The notes under the pieces were generated by a model, which did not search any database, was not told the origin of the DNA, and saw nothing but the letters and a program-made list of their open reading frames with translations. A stretch of 64,000 nucleotides of DNA from contig NZ_AP022583.1 in the NCBI RefSeq assembly GCF_010731635.1, positions 1,798,001 through 1,862,000 on the forward strand, given 5' to 3'. Every line of letters starts with the position of its first letter. Position 1 is the first letter of the stretch. Origin of the DNA: Mycobacterium noviomagense. Its GTDB lineage: Bacteria; Actinomycetota; Actinomycetes; Mycobacteriales; Mycobacteriaceae. A program made the position numbers and the translations under genes. Below are positions 8,701 through 16,845 of this stretch, piece by piece.

Positions 8701-9787
8701 GCACGGTGATACCGGCCATTCCCTTCTGGCCGGTGACACCTTCCCACTGCTCGGGGGTGCCGGTGTTGTCGTCGACGATCACCCAGTGGGGCCCCAACGG
8801 CAGTCCCTGCGACTCCATCGGCGAGGGCATCGATGTCGGGCTGGTGCCGACCGGCGGGGACCAGGGCCCACGGCCCTTGCGGTGCAACTCGGCGTCGAGC
8901 GCTTCTTCCAATTCGGTGGGCGAAGCGAAGACCAGCCGGCGCAGGCCGCAGGCGTCGAACATCTCGTCGTGATGGTTGTGCGGCAACCACACCAGCCACG
9001 ACCACTGCTCGGGGTGGCGCGTGACCACCATGAGCTTGACGTCGTTCGGGCTGTGATAGACGGCCAGAGAGCACAAGATCGCCCGCGCGAAGCTATGTAG
9101 TTCGCCCGGGTCTTGGCCGATGAAGCTGAACCCCGGCTTTGACCGCAGGCTCAGCACCTTGCCGATCCCGCGGATCTTGCTTTGCTCCAGAATGAAATCC
9201 CTTAGCGCGCCGCCGGTTACCGGCTCCAGCTCCTCACCGATCGGAACCTCGGGCCACTGCAGCGACACGGCCGAGTCGCTGGCTTGCTGGATGCCGATAC
9301 CCAGCCGCACGTCGAGGAAATCGGCGTCGTTGGGGCGACGTTCCCACATCCGCGGACCACCGATGACGGTGTCGAGCTTCTGCGGATCACTGTGGACAAA
9401 AAGCTGACTACGTTTCTGCTCCTGGGCAGCGCGCTGTACTTCTTCGCGGTCGTCGTCGAGCTGGCGCAAATAGACGCGCCGCTGCTTTTCCTGCTCGCCC
9501 CACGAGATGCGGCGTCCGCGCCCGAAGCGTCCGCTGAACATGAGGGCGCCGAACCCGAACAGACCCATCATCGGGAAGAACCCCGACTGCAGCGAACGCA
9601 CGCCGGAGGTGTACATCACCACCAGCGTGCCGATGATGCCCACCAGCAGTGCCGGCACGGCGATCATCATCAGGATGTTGCGTGGCTCGCGTTCCGGTAA
9701 CGCCAGTGGCGGCGCGACCGCCACTCGCACGGGCGGAACGGCCGGCGGTGATTTGCGTGAGGCTCGCACGAAACCGCGTTTCGACAT
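5702..9787 (-). CDS. eccC2: EccC2, ESX-2 FtsK/SpoIIIE-type ATPase
   Basis: A 1361-residue motor ATPase of the type VII secretion channel; it engages substrate signals and powers export at the inner membrane. Two membrane helices lie at about residues 38-82. Three FtsK-like ATPase modules follow, with P-loops at about 495 (GTSGSGKS), 860 (TAQRGKST, where Ala replaces the first Gly) and 1151 (GRQLCGKT). Walker B-type stretches include VLLVIIDEY. Length is close to M. tuberculosis EccC2 (about 1396) and the gene is unsplit, unlike eccCa1/eccCb1 of ESX-1. It starts 2 bp after the eccB2 stop. Confidence 0.95.
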   Translation of the reverse strand: MSKRGFVRASRKSPPAVPPVRVAVAPPLALPEREPRNILMMIAVPALLVGIIGTLVVMYTSGVRSLQSGFFPMMGLFGFGALMFSGRFGRGRRISWGEQEKQRRVYLRQLDDDREEVQRAAQEQKRSQLFVHSDPQKLDTVIGGPRMWERRPNDADFLDVRLGIGIQQASDSAVSLQWPEVPIGEELEPVTGGALRDFILEQSKIRGIGKVLSLRSKPGFSFIGQDPGELHSFARAILCSLAVYHSPNDVKLMVVTRHPEQWSWLVWLPHNHHDEMFDACGLRRLVFASPTELEEALDAELHRKGRGPWSPPVGTSPTSMPSPMESQGLPLGPHWVIVDDNTGTPEQWEGVTGQKGMAGITVLRLATRPGVGVGFADEDQRFQLREGRLYHRDAFYAVADMLAESTADRYARALARWSPMSASELSETDSQAGELLRALGISDPRQLDVDRLWADSRGRGDPKWAMVPVGIKPGGELQYIIFRAKDFGGYGFHSVVIGTSGSGKSEFFLSLCNGIALTHSPETFIVIFVDMKFESAAQDLEGLPHVAGSLSNLGKDDRHLAERMRKAINGEIARRYRLFKEAGARDANEYEEMRLAGRDLEPVPVLLVIIDEYLELFHHHPEWIQLVIHIGQEGRGCNVFFTLGGQRLDLSSLSKVKSNIAFRVALRAETAEDSRDVIGSDAALHLPARENGYALLKVGPRDLEPFRCFYLSAPFVLPKKSKKVDKTVDVSFSRPRPLTWEYQPLSPEDTAALAHADEPEEPDEFLFHPDGFKKKKILDVIRESLVSHPARLPHQIWLPPLEVSEPIDALVAYWRGKPWHVDYGQNPGLIFPVGMVDIPEEHSQRVHVIDAEMDNIMVVATAQRGKSTTLMTLMTSAALMYRPERVTFFCIGAALYPVEDLPHVAGVVSLNDTEGVSRTIATIEGLIRAREASFKHYQIDISEFRERRFGAAGGGGTDPADKFGDVFLVIDNYGDLYEKDPGIGDRAIAIARQGLSYGVHVITSANAWFVGQKQGMITVSNARIQLRLSNPDETQMGTSPELRKAARNTLDRPGFGLTRDGHELLVGVPEIVGTKGELVATRQIGQLIAEVTGAGKVERLSRLPERVALRQIIEAYERSAGAADPLNIPFAIGESALQPVALPARVVPNMLVMGRQLCGKTTALAAFGQAIIGRFTPEQAQITIIDPKTTLIGKVRGPHVRAYAYTTDDIDTVVSELAELLRDRLPPSGLSQEELLNRKPWEGAHHFVLIDDEQELRPHNQVVKPAATAPLWPFIERSREVGLHVIAARLPGNWASQVVMNPFLQKLTGSRSPTLYMDNDPGNVKVYGRVNAQQLPPGRGLLVTTDGEIEGVLIGSPEQYD

Positions 9788-9789
9788 GC

Positions 9790-11283
9790 CTAACCTCCTG
9801 CTTGCTGGTTGGCCTCGGGGATGGGTGCCACCGCGCCGCTGCCCACGATGGTGTCACGCGCCAAAAGCGCACTCTCACGGCTGATCGCCGGCCCTGCGGC
9901 AAAGGTACGCACTATCGGCCACGGTGCTTGCAGGGCGCTGCGAGGGTCAAGGCCCAGCGCCTGCAAGGTCCGGTTGTCCGACTGGATCCCGTACCGAACA
10001 CCCTGCGGCGACAGCCAGTACAGGCTTTCGCGGCTTTCGGACGTGGCGACACCGCTCGTGGTGGCCACGAAGTTGGCCGCGCCCGGCAACAGCAGCGCCT
10101 GGTCAGCCTCCACGGACTCCGGGTTGCGGTCATTGCGCACCAGATGCACCAACCGAGAGTCCATGCTGATCGGCACCGGCAGACCGCGGCCACTGAAGAT
10201 CGTGATACTCGCTTGCGGGTCGCTCGATTGTTTCTGCCAAGCCACGCAGGTCACCGGATTGGCTGAGGTATCGATGAAATCCAGCTTCCCGGACGGGTAG
10301 TAGTCGACGTTCAGCACGTCGACGGTAGGGATGTGGATCAGCTTGTCCGGCGTGACCAACGTCGGTGTCGCTGAACCGGCCGGATTCGCGGTGCGCAGCA
10401 GTTCGGCGACGAAGCTGGTGATCTTCTGCACGCCGTCCGGAAGGAGCGCGTAGAAGCCGGTGACCGCGCCTGCGGCGTCACGGGTTTGCAGCACACTGCC
10501 CACGGTTGAGCCGGGCAGCCATCGCGATGGTGTGCCGGCTTCCGGGATCGGCGGCACCACAAGCGGTTCCGTCGACGGCATAGCGTCATACAGCGCGTTG
10601 GAGATCTCGATCGGACGCGTTACTCCGGGGTCGAGGCCCAGGTTGAACGTCACCGATCGGTCGGTGGGTTCGATGCGGGAGCGGTGTCCGCCCCAGATCA
10701 CATACGTCGCGCCCTTGTGGGTCGCGAGGACGGCCTGCGTCGGGCGCATGGGAGCGGCGCGGCCGAAAGGCGACAGCTCGCCGGCAATCGACGTCACCAC
10801 TGGAGGCGCCTGGGTTCCCCGGGTCGGGGCGGTGTCGCAGACCGACCACGCTGAGACCGTACTCGCAGTGACCGCGAGGCTATCCGGTATACCGGGGATG
10901 CCGATTATCGGCCCGGTCGGATATTTGGCGATTTCGCTGGCCTTGACCCAGGCCGGTGCAGCGGCGCTGCCCACCGCTAGCCGCGCGGAGGTCAGGTTGA
11001 GCGCGGGGTAAAGGCGCCCATCGATCTTGGCGTACACCGCGCCGGTGTCGCGGTTTCCGACGATCGCCGACTGGCCGACCAGCCCGGCAGGTTTCCAAAT
11101 GTGCAGCAACGCCATCCAGCCAAGCCCGATGAGCACGAACACGATCGACAGCGCCACGGCCGCTTGTTGTTTGCGGTCGTCATGCTTCATGCGGACCGAA
11201 AATCGGGTGATCGCCGCGCGCAGTCGGCGGTTGTAGAACAGGTGACCCGAATTCTGGTCGCGGTTGGACAAGTTGAGGGGCAT
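9790..11283 (-). CDS. eccB2: EccB2, ESX-2 membrane component
   Basis: A 497-residue core subunit of the ESX-2 inner-membrane complex. The ATG at 11281-11283 is preferred because MPLNLSNRDQNSGHLFYNRR is the conserved EccB N-terminus; a TTG two codons upstream is possible. A short cytosolic part precedes one membrane helix (about residues 42-64), followed by a large periplasmic domain containing VYAKIDGRLYPALNLTSARL, typical of EccB. The gene begins 2 bp after the stop of the lytic transglycosylase gene and ends 2 bp before eccC2, showing a tight operon. Confidence 0.94.
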   Translation of the reverse strand: MPLNLSNRDQNSGHLFYNRRLRAAITRFSVRMKHDDRKQQAAVALSIVFVLIGLGWMALLHIWKPAGLVGQSAIVGNRDTGAVYAKIDGRLYPALNLTSARLAVGSAAAPAWVKASEIAKYPTGPIIGIPGIPDSLAVTASTVSAWSVCDTAPTRGTQAPPVVTSIAGELSPFGRAAPMRPTQAVLATHKGATYVIWGGHRSRIEPTDRSVTFNLGLDPGVTRPIEISNALYDAMPSTEPLVVPPIPEAGTPSRWLPGSTVGSVLQTRDAAGAVTGFYALLPDGVQKITSFVAELLRTANPAGSATPTLVTPDKLIHIPTVDVLNVDYYPSGKLDFIDTSANPVTCVAWQKQSSDPQASITIFSGRGLPVPISMDSRLVHLVRNDRNPESVEADQALLLPGAANFVATTSGVATSESRESLYWLSPQGVRYGIQSDNRTLQALGLDPRSALQAPWPIVRTFAAGPAISRESALLARDTIVGSGAVAPIPEANQQAGG

Positions 11284-11285
11284 GG

Positions 11286-12203
11286 TCAATATCCTCTCGG
11301 CGGTCTACGTGCGTCCGCCTGCTGGACCAGCGCAACCAAGTTCTCGCCGTTCGCGGCGACGCCGTAGCGATGCATTACATAGTTCATCGACGCGCAGATG
11401 TTCGCGACGGGGTCATAGATATTGGTCGAGGTGCCGGGTTGGTGATAGCGCGCGAAGGTCGCCGGGATGGTTTGTGTGATACCGCGTGCATAGCCGAGAG
11501 CGTGCCCATCCGATTGGCGGGGCCCGGCTGCAGTGGCCGGCTCGGACGCGACGGCGGATGGCCGCCCTCCCGATTCTCTGGCGATCAGCGTCTCGTAGCC
11601 GCGTAGCCAATTGCGCCGAGCCGCAGGATCGGTGATTCCCATGTGATCGAGCGCCTCGGCGATGCGTGCTCTGATATGCCCGGCGGGAAACGACCTCTGG
11701 TATCGGACGGCGCTGAGCGGGATGGCCGCCGCCTGCGACGTCCGACGGCTCGCCTCGGTGTGGCTCAGGTACCCCAGGCGGCGTAGCCGTCGCGACAGCA
11801 GCAGCGCCCCGTGGCGCGATCGGCGGATGTGGTGTCGCTGCATCTGCAGGCGAGCGGCCATGCGGCGCAGTGCTTCTCGACGCCCCAAGGGCGTGTCCGC
11901 CGCTGGCATCGCGTCTCCGTGTGCGTCTTCGAGGACCGCGCGTGTCGCGCGCCGTCCCCGGATGTGGTCGGCATGGGCGTCGGCCAAGACTGTGGCGAGC
12001 TCGGCATCCTGCGCGGCGCTGCGTCGCAGTACGTCAGCCATCCGGAAAGTCTGTGGCAGCGCTGACCGCGCCCCGGCGGGCAGCCGCTGCTCGCGCAGAC
12101 CTTCCGGTGTCTGCAGGTCCACGTGAGTGTGGCTACCTCCATACAGGTCGTGGCCACGGCTCAGCAGCTCCAGTGCATGACGCACCAGGGGGTCCGCCGT
12201 CAC
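11286..12203 (-). CDS. ESX-associated SLT-type lytic transglycosylase (Rv3896c-like)
   Basis: A 305-residue protein with two parts. Residues 1-165 are an Arg-rich helical module containing AHADHIRGRRATRAVLEDAH and REALRRMAARL, shared with the NlpC/P60 protein at 17266-18105. The C-terminus is a soluble lytic transglycosylase fold: the catalytic glutamate lies in LIARESGGRPSAV and a later block reads GITQTIPATFARY. It would cleave peptidoglycan glycan strands, plausibly opening the wall for ESX-2. No Sec signal peptide is present, consistent with ESX-linked export or partner-dependent targeting. The GTG start at 12201-12203 overlaps the stop of the YbaB-like gene. Confidence 0.82.
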   Translation of the reverse strand: MTADPLVRHALELLSRGHDLYGGSHTHVDLQTPEGLREQRLPAGARSALPQTFRMADVLRRSAAQDAELATVLADAHADHIRGRRATRAVLEDAHGDAMPAADTPLGRREALRRMAARLQMQRHHIRRSRHGALLLSRRLRRLGYLSHTEASRRTSQAAAIPLSAVRYQRSFPAGHIRARIAEALDHMGITDPAARRNWLRGYETLIARESGGRPSAVASEPATAAGPRQSDGHALGYARGITQTIPATFARYHQPGTSTNIYDPVANICASMNYVMHRYGVAANGENLVALVQQADARRPPRGY

Positions 12204-12517
12204 TGGACACCGTTCCCGTAGCGTGCCTGGTTTTCGGCCTCCGCCTCTTCGCGCAGCGCCGCGATCGCCATGTTCAAGCGGTCGGCCAGCTCGCCGTGGG
12301 TATATCCGCTCATCACATTCGGGTGCAGTGTCAACTCAACCAGTCGGCCGTCGGAGTTTGCGACGGCATGGATGTCGCCTAGGTCGACGCTGTAGGTGAC
12401 GGTCTCGGCCTGCGCGACGAGCGCTTCCCATTTGTCGGCGGCCTCGCTCAGTTCGCGCAACACCGATTCGACGAGAGCCTTGTCGCTCAACTTCGCCCGA
12501 CTGCTCGGCCCCGGCAC
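12200..12517 (-). CDS. YbaB/EbfC-like small protein of the ESX locus
   Basis: A 105-residue protein with the YbaB layout: an N-terminal helix (LVESVLRELSEAADKWEAL), a central sheet (VDLGDIHAVANSDGRLVELTL) and a C-terminal amphipathic helix. ESX loci often carry such a protein (EspL of ESX-1 is the known example), thought to stabilise substrates or bind DNA. Its stop overlaps the transglycosylase start, so it heads the eccB2-eccC2 transcript. Its size fits Rv0030 or Rv3898c; I cannot decide between them. Confidence 0.7.
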   Translation of the reverse strand: MPGPSSRAKLSDKALVESVLRELSEAADKWEALVAQAETVTYSVDLGDIHAVANSDGRLVELTLHPNVMSGYTHGELADRLNMAIAALREEAEAENQARYGNGVQ

Positions 12518-12635
12518 GATGCCAGTATCACGACCGCTCCGACCAGCGTCAATTCATATCGTCTATCACACACTGGCCGTTGGACGCTACTCGCGGCGGG
12601 GCCTGACCGGTTCGGCGGCCTGTGCTGCGGTCATG

Positions 12636-14453
12636 TCATGCAGTGCCGCTGAACCTGCTGGCCGGCGGGGCGCTGAGTGCCTGGAACCAGGCGAAGTGAT
12701 AGTTCGCTGAGAGTCGGTCTCCGGTGGCGATGCCTTCTGTGGCCGCCAGTAGCAGGCAGTTGAGCAGCAGCGCGAGCTCGACATCCGGGTACTGCGCCAG
12801 GAGCTGGTATCGCGCGGTGTCGAGGTGGACGCGGAGCACGTCGAGTTCGGCCTCGACGACCCCAGTGCCCGCGGCGCCGGCTTTGGCCAAGGTGTGCACC
12901 ATGCGCGGCAGGCCGTCGCGCCAGTGGGTGGCCTCGCTCAGCAGCCATCCGAGGTCCTCGACCTCCGGCACCTCACGGGGCTGCAGTGACGACTCGGTCA
13001 GGGCGAAGTCGGTGGCCCAGCCCAACGAGTCGCCGGGGGAGTAGGTCGCCGAGACCGTCGTGTTCCCTAGCAGCGCTGCCGCGTTGCCGGTGCGCCGTCG
13101 GGGTTCCAGCAACCGCACACCCGCGGGCAAGGTGATGCCTGAAGGTATCCAGCCGTACGCGAGGTCGGTGACGACGAGAGTGGCCCCGTCTTCGCGAACA
13201 CCGACCGCCCACCGCAGTCCGGGCTCTTGGCGGGCGACGAATTGGAGCAACCGCTGCAAGCGTTCGCGATCGATCTCCGCATCGGGTGGCGCCTCCTCAG
13301 CGCCGCGGGCGGGAGCCTCCGTTGCAGCCACCTTCTCGAAGACATCGGTGTCGGCGGGGGACGGCTTCTCGAAGCCACCCATGTCGTGCGCAGCCACCGC
13401 TTCGAAAACGTCGGTGGTCTCCGCCGGCTGTGCCTCGAAGACATCGGTGACGTCCGCGGCCTGCGCCTCGAAAACTTCGGTGACGTCCGCGGTCTGGGTC
13501 TGCGAAGCCGGGGCTGCCTTTGCCGGCTCTATTTCGTCGGCGTCTGCGGGCTCCGCAGGTTCGCGGATATCCGTGGCGTCACGGGCCTTAGGCTCCGCGA
13601 TATCGGTCAGGTCCTCTGGCCCGACGGCCTCCGGGACGGCGACGGCCTGCGGCTCCGGTTTTGCCGCCGCGCCGACAGCCTCGGGCTCTTCGGCCTCGGG
13701 CTCTTTGGCTTCGGGCTCGCGGTCGTCAACCTCGGGCGGCTCCGGCGGCAAAGCCGCGAGAACATCCGTCACGTCAGTCTCGGCTGCATCGGGCGGGACC
13801 GGGATGCCCACAGTCTCGGATTCGGTGTCTTCCGGTTCCTCGACCGGTGCCGCGTGCTTGCCGGTCGATACCTTTTCGGACGGCATCTGATCTTGATCGT
13901 CCGGCACCGCCCCGACGTCAGCGGCGGGCGACTCGACGGTGGGTTCGACCTCGGGGGGTGACTCGACCGTGGGTGGCTCAACTGGAGGCGGCTTGACCGC
14001 AGGCGGCGCCGGAGGGGCGACCCTGAATCTCGGCGTCCTGGCTGTGAGCTCCGTGTGTCGGGCGGGGCCTTGACGTGGATGTGGTCTGAGCTGTTCCTGT
14101 CTCATGCCGTGCAGATGCCGAACCGTCGACTCGACTCGCCGAGCCGCAAAAGCGCGCGCCGCGTTGATAACTCGTGTCTCCTCGGCCTGTCGTGCTGGCT
14201 CAGCCATCGCCGATCGCCTGATCCGCATCAGTTCTTCGTTGGCAGACTTGACGATCCGCTGTAGGTCAGCCTTGAGATACTCTGCGACAGAGGCAGTTTC
14301 AGCATTGACCGTCGCCAGTTCGGCGGGCCAAAGCCCGCCGATCACCCAGGGGGTGCAGTCAACCGGAGAGCTGAAGGCCGGAATCGCGAGGGATTCCCGG
14401 GTTGCTCTCCGGAGGCGCTGGCGCGCCGTTCGACCGAAGATCGCCACCGGCAC
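12636..14453 (-). CDS. Rv0029-like ESX-associated protein with long Pro/Glu linker
   Basis: A 605-residue protein in three parts. Residues 1-130 are a helical head beginning MPVAIFGRTARQRLRRATRE. About 270 residues of Pro/Glu/Ala/Val-rich, acidic, probably disordered linker follow, including repeats of DVTDVFEA. The last 200 residues fold as a globular domain (LRWAVGVREDGATLVVTDLA, then GWATDFAL and HWRDGLPRMVHTLAKA) resembling the C-termini of EspK and Rv3899c (DUF5631/5632, from memory). M. tuberculosis Rv0029 is shorter (about 365 residues), so the linker appears expanded. Function unknown; the ESX context suggests a secretion-associated scaffold. Confidence 0.75.
   Translation of the reverse strand: MPVAIFGRTARQRLRRATRESLAIPAFSSPVDCTPWVIGGLWPAELATVNAETASVAEYLKADLQRIVKSANEELMRIRRSAMAEPARQAEETRVINAARAFAARRVESTVRHLHGMRQEQLRPHPRQGPARHTELTARTPRFRVAPPAPPAVKPPPVEPPTVESPPEVEPTVESPAADVGAVPDDQDQMPSEKVSTGKHAAPVEEPEDTESETVGIPVPPDAAETDVTDVLAALPPEPPEVDDREPEAKEPEAEEPEAVGAAAKPEPQAVAVPEAVGPEDLTDIAEPKARDATDIREPAEPADADEIEPAKAAPASQTQTADVTEVFEAQAADVTDVFEAQPAETTDVFEAVAAHDMGGFEKPSPADTDVFEKVAATEAPARGAEEAPPDAEIDRERLQRLLQFVARQEPGLRWAVGVREDGATLVVTDLAYGWIPSGITLPAGVRLLEPRRRTGNAAALLGNTTVSATYSPGDSLGWATDFALTESSLQPREVPEVEDLGWLLSEATHWRDGLPRMVHTLAKAGAAGTGVVEAELDVLRVHLDTARYQLLAQYPDVELALLLNCLLLAATEGIATGDRLSANYHFAWFQALSAPPASRFSGTA
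13332..13495 (-). repeat. Degenerate TDVFE(A/K) coding repeats
   Basis: Within the linker of the preceding gene the motif T-(D/E)-V-F-E-(A/K) occurs at least four times, mostly as ADVTDVFEAQ-like units with Asp/Ala/Thr spacers. The copies are similar at DNA level (CTCGAAGACATCGGTGAC on the plus strand), so recent duplication is plausible. Confidence 0.7.
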
Positions 14454-14625
14454 AGCCTACCGTTATCTGGCGATCGCGCAGTTCGCTGGCCGCTCGGCCT
14501 AATCACCGGTATTCGCGGGCGCGCGGCGCCTTAACCGCACCCGTTCCAGTGACGGCCGCTGCTCGGTGCAAGTGCCCGGGGCTGGGTGAATTGTGCGGCT
14601 GACATGGTCGCAGTAGCGTGGGGGC

Positions 14626-14769
14626 GTGACCGATTCGGCGCTGCAACAGCAGCTAGACCACGTCCGCGTGCTGCTGGCCCGCGCGCGAGAGTTGTTCGGC
14701 GCCAACCCGATCGAGCCTCCTACCGACATCTCGCCGGATCCCGACGCCGTCAAGGCTTGGCTGCACTGA
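14626..14769 (+). CDS. Small 47-residue protein, plus strand
   Basis: A short frame between two minus-strand genes: GTG at 14626, TGA at 14767-14769. The product starts VTDSALQQQLDHVRVLLARA, an amphipathic helix, then a Pro/Asp-rich tail ending KAWLH. The amino-acid pattern looks like real protein. It converges on the DUF2694-like gene that ends at 14782. A GGGGG stretch just upstream is a weak ribosome site. Function unknown. Confidence 0.45.
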   Translation: MTDSALQQQLDHVRVLLARARELFGANPIEPPTDISPDPDAVKAWLH

Positions 14770-14781
14770 ACCCGCGTGGGC

Positions 14782-15093
14782 TCACGCGGTATCGCGTCGG
14801 GGCTGCAGCTCGTGCGCCAACAACTTCTCGATCGCGACGTCAAGGTCATGGGCGGTGGGGACCTCCGCCGACGGAGTGTGCCCAGCCGCAACGATTTCGC
14901 TGCGGACTTCCATCAGCGCCTTGAGATAGGACACGTCGGCGGTCAGCAGTATCCCTTCGGCAAGTGTCTGCGCGTCGGTGTCCATCGCCGCTTCGCTCAA
15001 CGCGACGCTATGCGCGTACCCGCCCCGGCAGGACCGGAACAAGATGTGCCCACTCGGGTGGACGGTGTCGAAGTTCGGGTTGGGGTCTGTCAT
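14782..15093 (-). CDS. DUF2694-type protein (Rv0028-like)
   Basis: A 103-residue cytosolic-looking protein. The first half (HPSGHILFRSCRGGYAHSVA) is the conserved face of a small actinobacterial family (DUF2694, from memory) found beside ESX and EspC-like genes; M. tuberculosis Rv0028 is about 101 residues. The ATG overlaps the upstream stop (ATGA at 15090-15093), so it is co-translated with the EspC-like protein and may be its cytosolic partner. Biochemical role unknown. Confidence 0.72.
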   Translation of the reverse strand: MTDPNPNFDTVHPSGHILFRSCRGGYAHSVALSEAAMDTDAQTLAEGILLTADVSYLKALMEVRSEIVAAGHTPSAEVPTAHDLDVAIEKLLAHELQPRRDTA

Positions 15094-15407
15094 CGACCGT
15101 CGTCAACAACGCTGCCCAGATTGCGCGCGGCCTCGTGCTCGTGCTGTTCCCACATGTCGGCTGACGCCCGTAGGTTGTGCGCCATTTCGGCGTGGTCGTC
15201 GGCTTGCTGTTCATAGCACCGCCGGCGGTGCTCGAGCAGTTCGCGGCCGGCCTCGCGCAGCTCACTGAAGATCGGCCCGAGCGAGTCCAGACTTTCTTGA
15301 ATGGCGCCGTGTGACGACGGGATATTGCGCAAGTAGTCGGAGACTTCCTGGTGATGCCCAGCGGCTGCGCGCAAGCTCTCCGGCACCACACGAACTTGAT
15401 CTGCCAT
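15090..15407 (-). CDS. EspC-like/DUF2580 protein (Rv0027-like)
   Basis: A 105-residue helical-hairpin protein starting MADQVRVVPESLRAAAGHHQ, with a later helix ending CYEQQADDHAEMAHNLRASA. Length and pattern match the EspC/DUF2580 family of ESX-associated small secreted proteins (Rv0027 is 105 residues). The canonical YxxxD/E is not exact here (Y-E-Q-Q-A). Its stop overlaps the DUF2694 gene, indicating a two-gene unit. Confidence 0.75.
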   Translation of the reverse strand: MADQVRVVPESLRAAAGHHQEVSDYLRNIPSSHGAIQESLDSLGPIFSELREAGRELLEHRRRCYEQQADDHAEMAHNLRASADMWEQHEHEAARNLGSVVDDGR

Positions 15408-15482
15408 CCACTATCTCCTCGTGAAGCGCCCACGACCATCGTCGGCGCACTCTTTGTGCCCTGTGCCGGTTCCCGCTGGCTG

Positions 15483-16805
15483 TCACGGTGACGTACCGAC
15501 CTCGACCGCCGGCCGGGTAGGTGCCGGTGGGTCGGCCTTGGCGGGTGCGTCCGCCGTCACTGGTGCCGGCGGGTGCTCCCAGCCTAGAAAGCTCGGCCCC
15601 TTCACGGTGGAGATGTGCTGAATCTGACCGTTCAGCAACGCTTTGCTGTTGCCGAGCGCGAGCGCGTGCCGATCGGCGAACATGCCGATATCTCCCGGTG
15701 CGAGGCGTGACGGATCGAGCGGATCGCTGATTGCGGTGCCGGGCGGGGGAATGGTGATTCCCTGCTGGTGGAACGCATCGGCAATTGGTGTGCCGCCGGC
15801 GGCGGCTTTGATCGCGGCGGCGAGCTGCGGGCTGGCGGCCGTGACGGTCTCGCCGGTGGGCAGCGTCACCGTCGTTGGGCCAGCCGGTTGCGGCTCGGGC
15901 GCGGGCGATGGTTCAGCCGCCTTGTCATCGCCGCCCCCCTCCTGTTCGTCGGGGGAGGGTTGCTCGCTCGATGCCAGCTCTTCGGGTGCAGGCAGCGCGT
16001 CGTCCAACTCCTCTCGCGACCGTTCCTTTGCGCTGTCCGGCAGCAGCCCACCCAACGGAAACCCGCCGGGCATACCGAGACCCGGGATGGACATCGGCAG
16101 CGCGCCTCCAGTGGGCATCGCTCCACCGCCAAAGCCGGGATAGCTGGGCAGCGCCGGCGCAATCGGCGGTGCCGGCAACGGCGCCTGCGCCGCCAAATCG
16201 TCGGAAAGCGACCCGGGGTCGTCGGCCAGCAGCGCATCCAGGTAGGGGTCCACTCCAGTATCGGACGCCTGCGGGTCACCACCGGTTCCTCGCGATGCGA
16301 CGGCACTGGAGCGCACCGGCTGCTGGCCGGCCGGATTTCGCTGCCCGGCTGTGGAGACGTTGTAAAGCGACGTCCATGCGGCCATCAGCGCTGACTTCGA
16401 GGTGTCGTCGAGACTGTTGCCTGCCACCACTGCACGGATTTCTCGCAGCTTGCCCGTGAGGAAGCGCTGGAAGTCACGTGCGCCGGCCGGGGTGTCCAGA
16501 TCGGTTCGCGTGCGTACCGCGGCCTCGACATCGCGTTGTAATGCGATCAACGCATCGCTTCCGTCGAGCGTGTTCTGGTGAGCATTCAGAATCGCCGAGA
16601 CCACTTGCAGATCCAGCTGTGCGGTACTCGAATTCTGTTGTGCTAACGCGACTTCGGCGTCTCTGATCGCATCGGCTGCGGCACCGCGCTGCGGGTCGGA
16701 TGATAGTCGCGGCGCGGTCGGCGGCATGGCCGAAGCGCTCGGCTCCGAACGATGCTGCGGCCCCGCCATGGCGGGGACAGTACCCAGGCTGGCACTCGCA
16801 GACAA
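15483..16805 (-). CDS. DUF4226-like protein with NlpC/P60-like tail lacking the cysteine (Rv0026-like)
   Basis: A 440-residue protein from a TTG at 16805 (an ATG at 16769 is an alternative). Residues about 40-145 match the small paralogue at 16846-17214: both contain LDTPxGARxFQxFL and KxREIxAVV. A Pro/Gly/Glu linker follows. The last 100 residues (LAPGDIGMFADRHALALGNS) align with the histidine half of NlpC/P60 domains such as the one encoded at 17266-18105. No D-C-S-G cysteine motif precedes it, so the domain is probably a non-catalytic relative. M. tuberculosis Rv0026 is about 448 residues. Likely ESX-associated; role unknown. Confidence 0.72.
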   Translation of the reverse strand: MSASASLGTVPAMAGPQHRSEPSASAMPPTAPRLSSDPQRGAAADAIRDAEVALAQQNSSTAQLDLQVVSAILNAHQNTLDGSDALIALQRDVEAAVRTRTDLDTPAGARDFQRFLTGKLREIRAVVAGNSLDDTSKSALMAAWTSLYNVSTAGQRNPAGQQPVRSSAVASRGTGGDPQASDTGVDPYLDALLADDPGSLSDDLAAQAPLPAPPIAPALPSYPGFGGGAMPTGGALPMSIPGLGMPGGFPLGGLLPDSAKERSREELDDALPAPEELASSEQPSPDEQEGGGDDKAAEPSPAPEPQPAGPTTVTLPTGETVTAASPQLAAAIKAAAGGTPIADAFHQQGITIPPPGTAISDPLDPSRLAPGDIGMFADRHALALGNSKALLNGQIQHISTVKGPSFLGWEHPPAPVTADAPAKADPPAPTRPAVEVGTSP

Positions 16806-16845
16806 TTCACTTCAGCTCCCGCCTGGGCAAATGTCTCGCCGTTGA

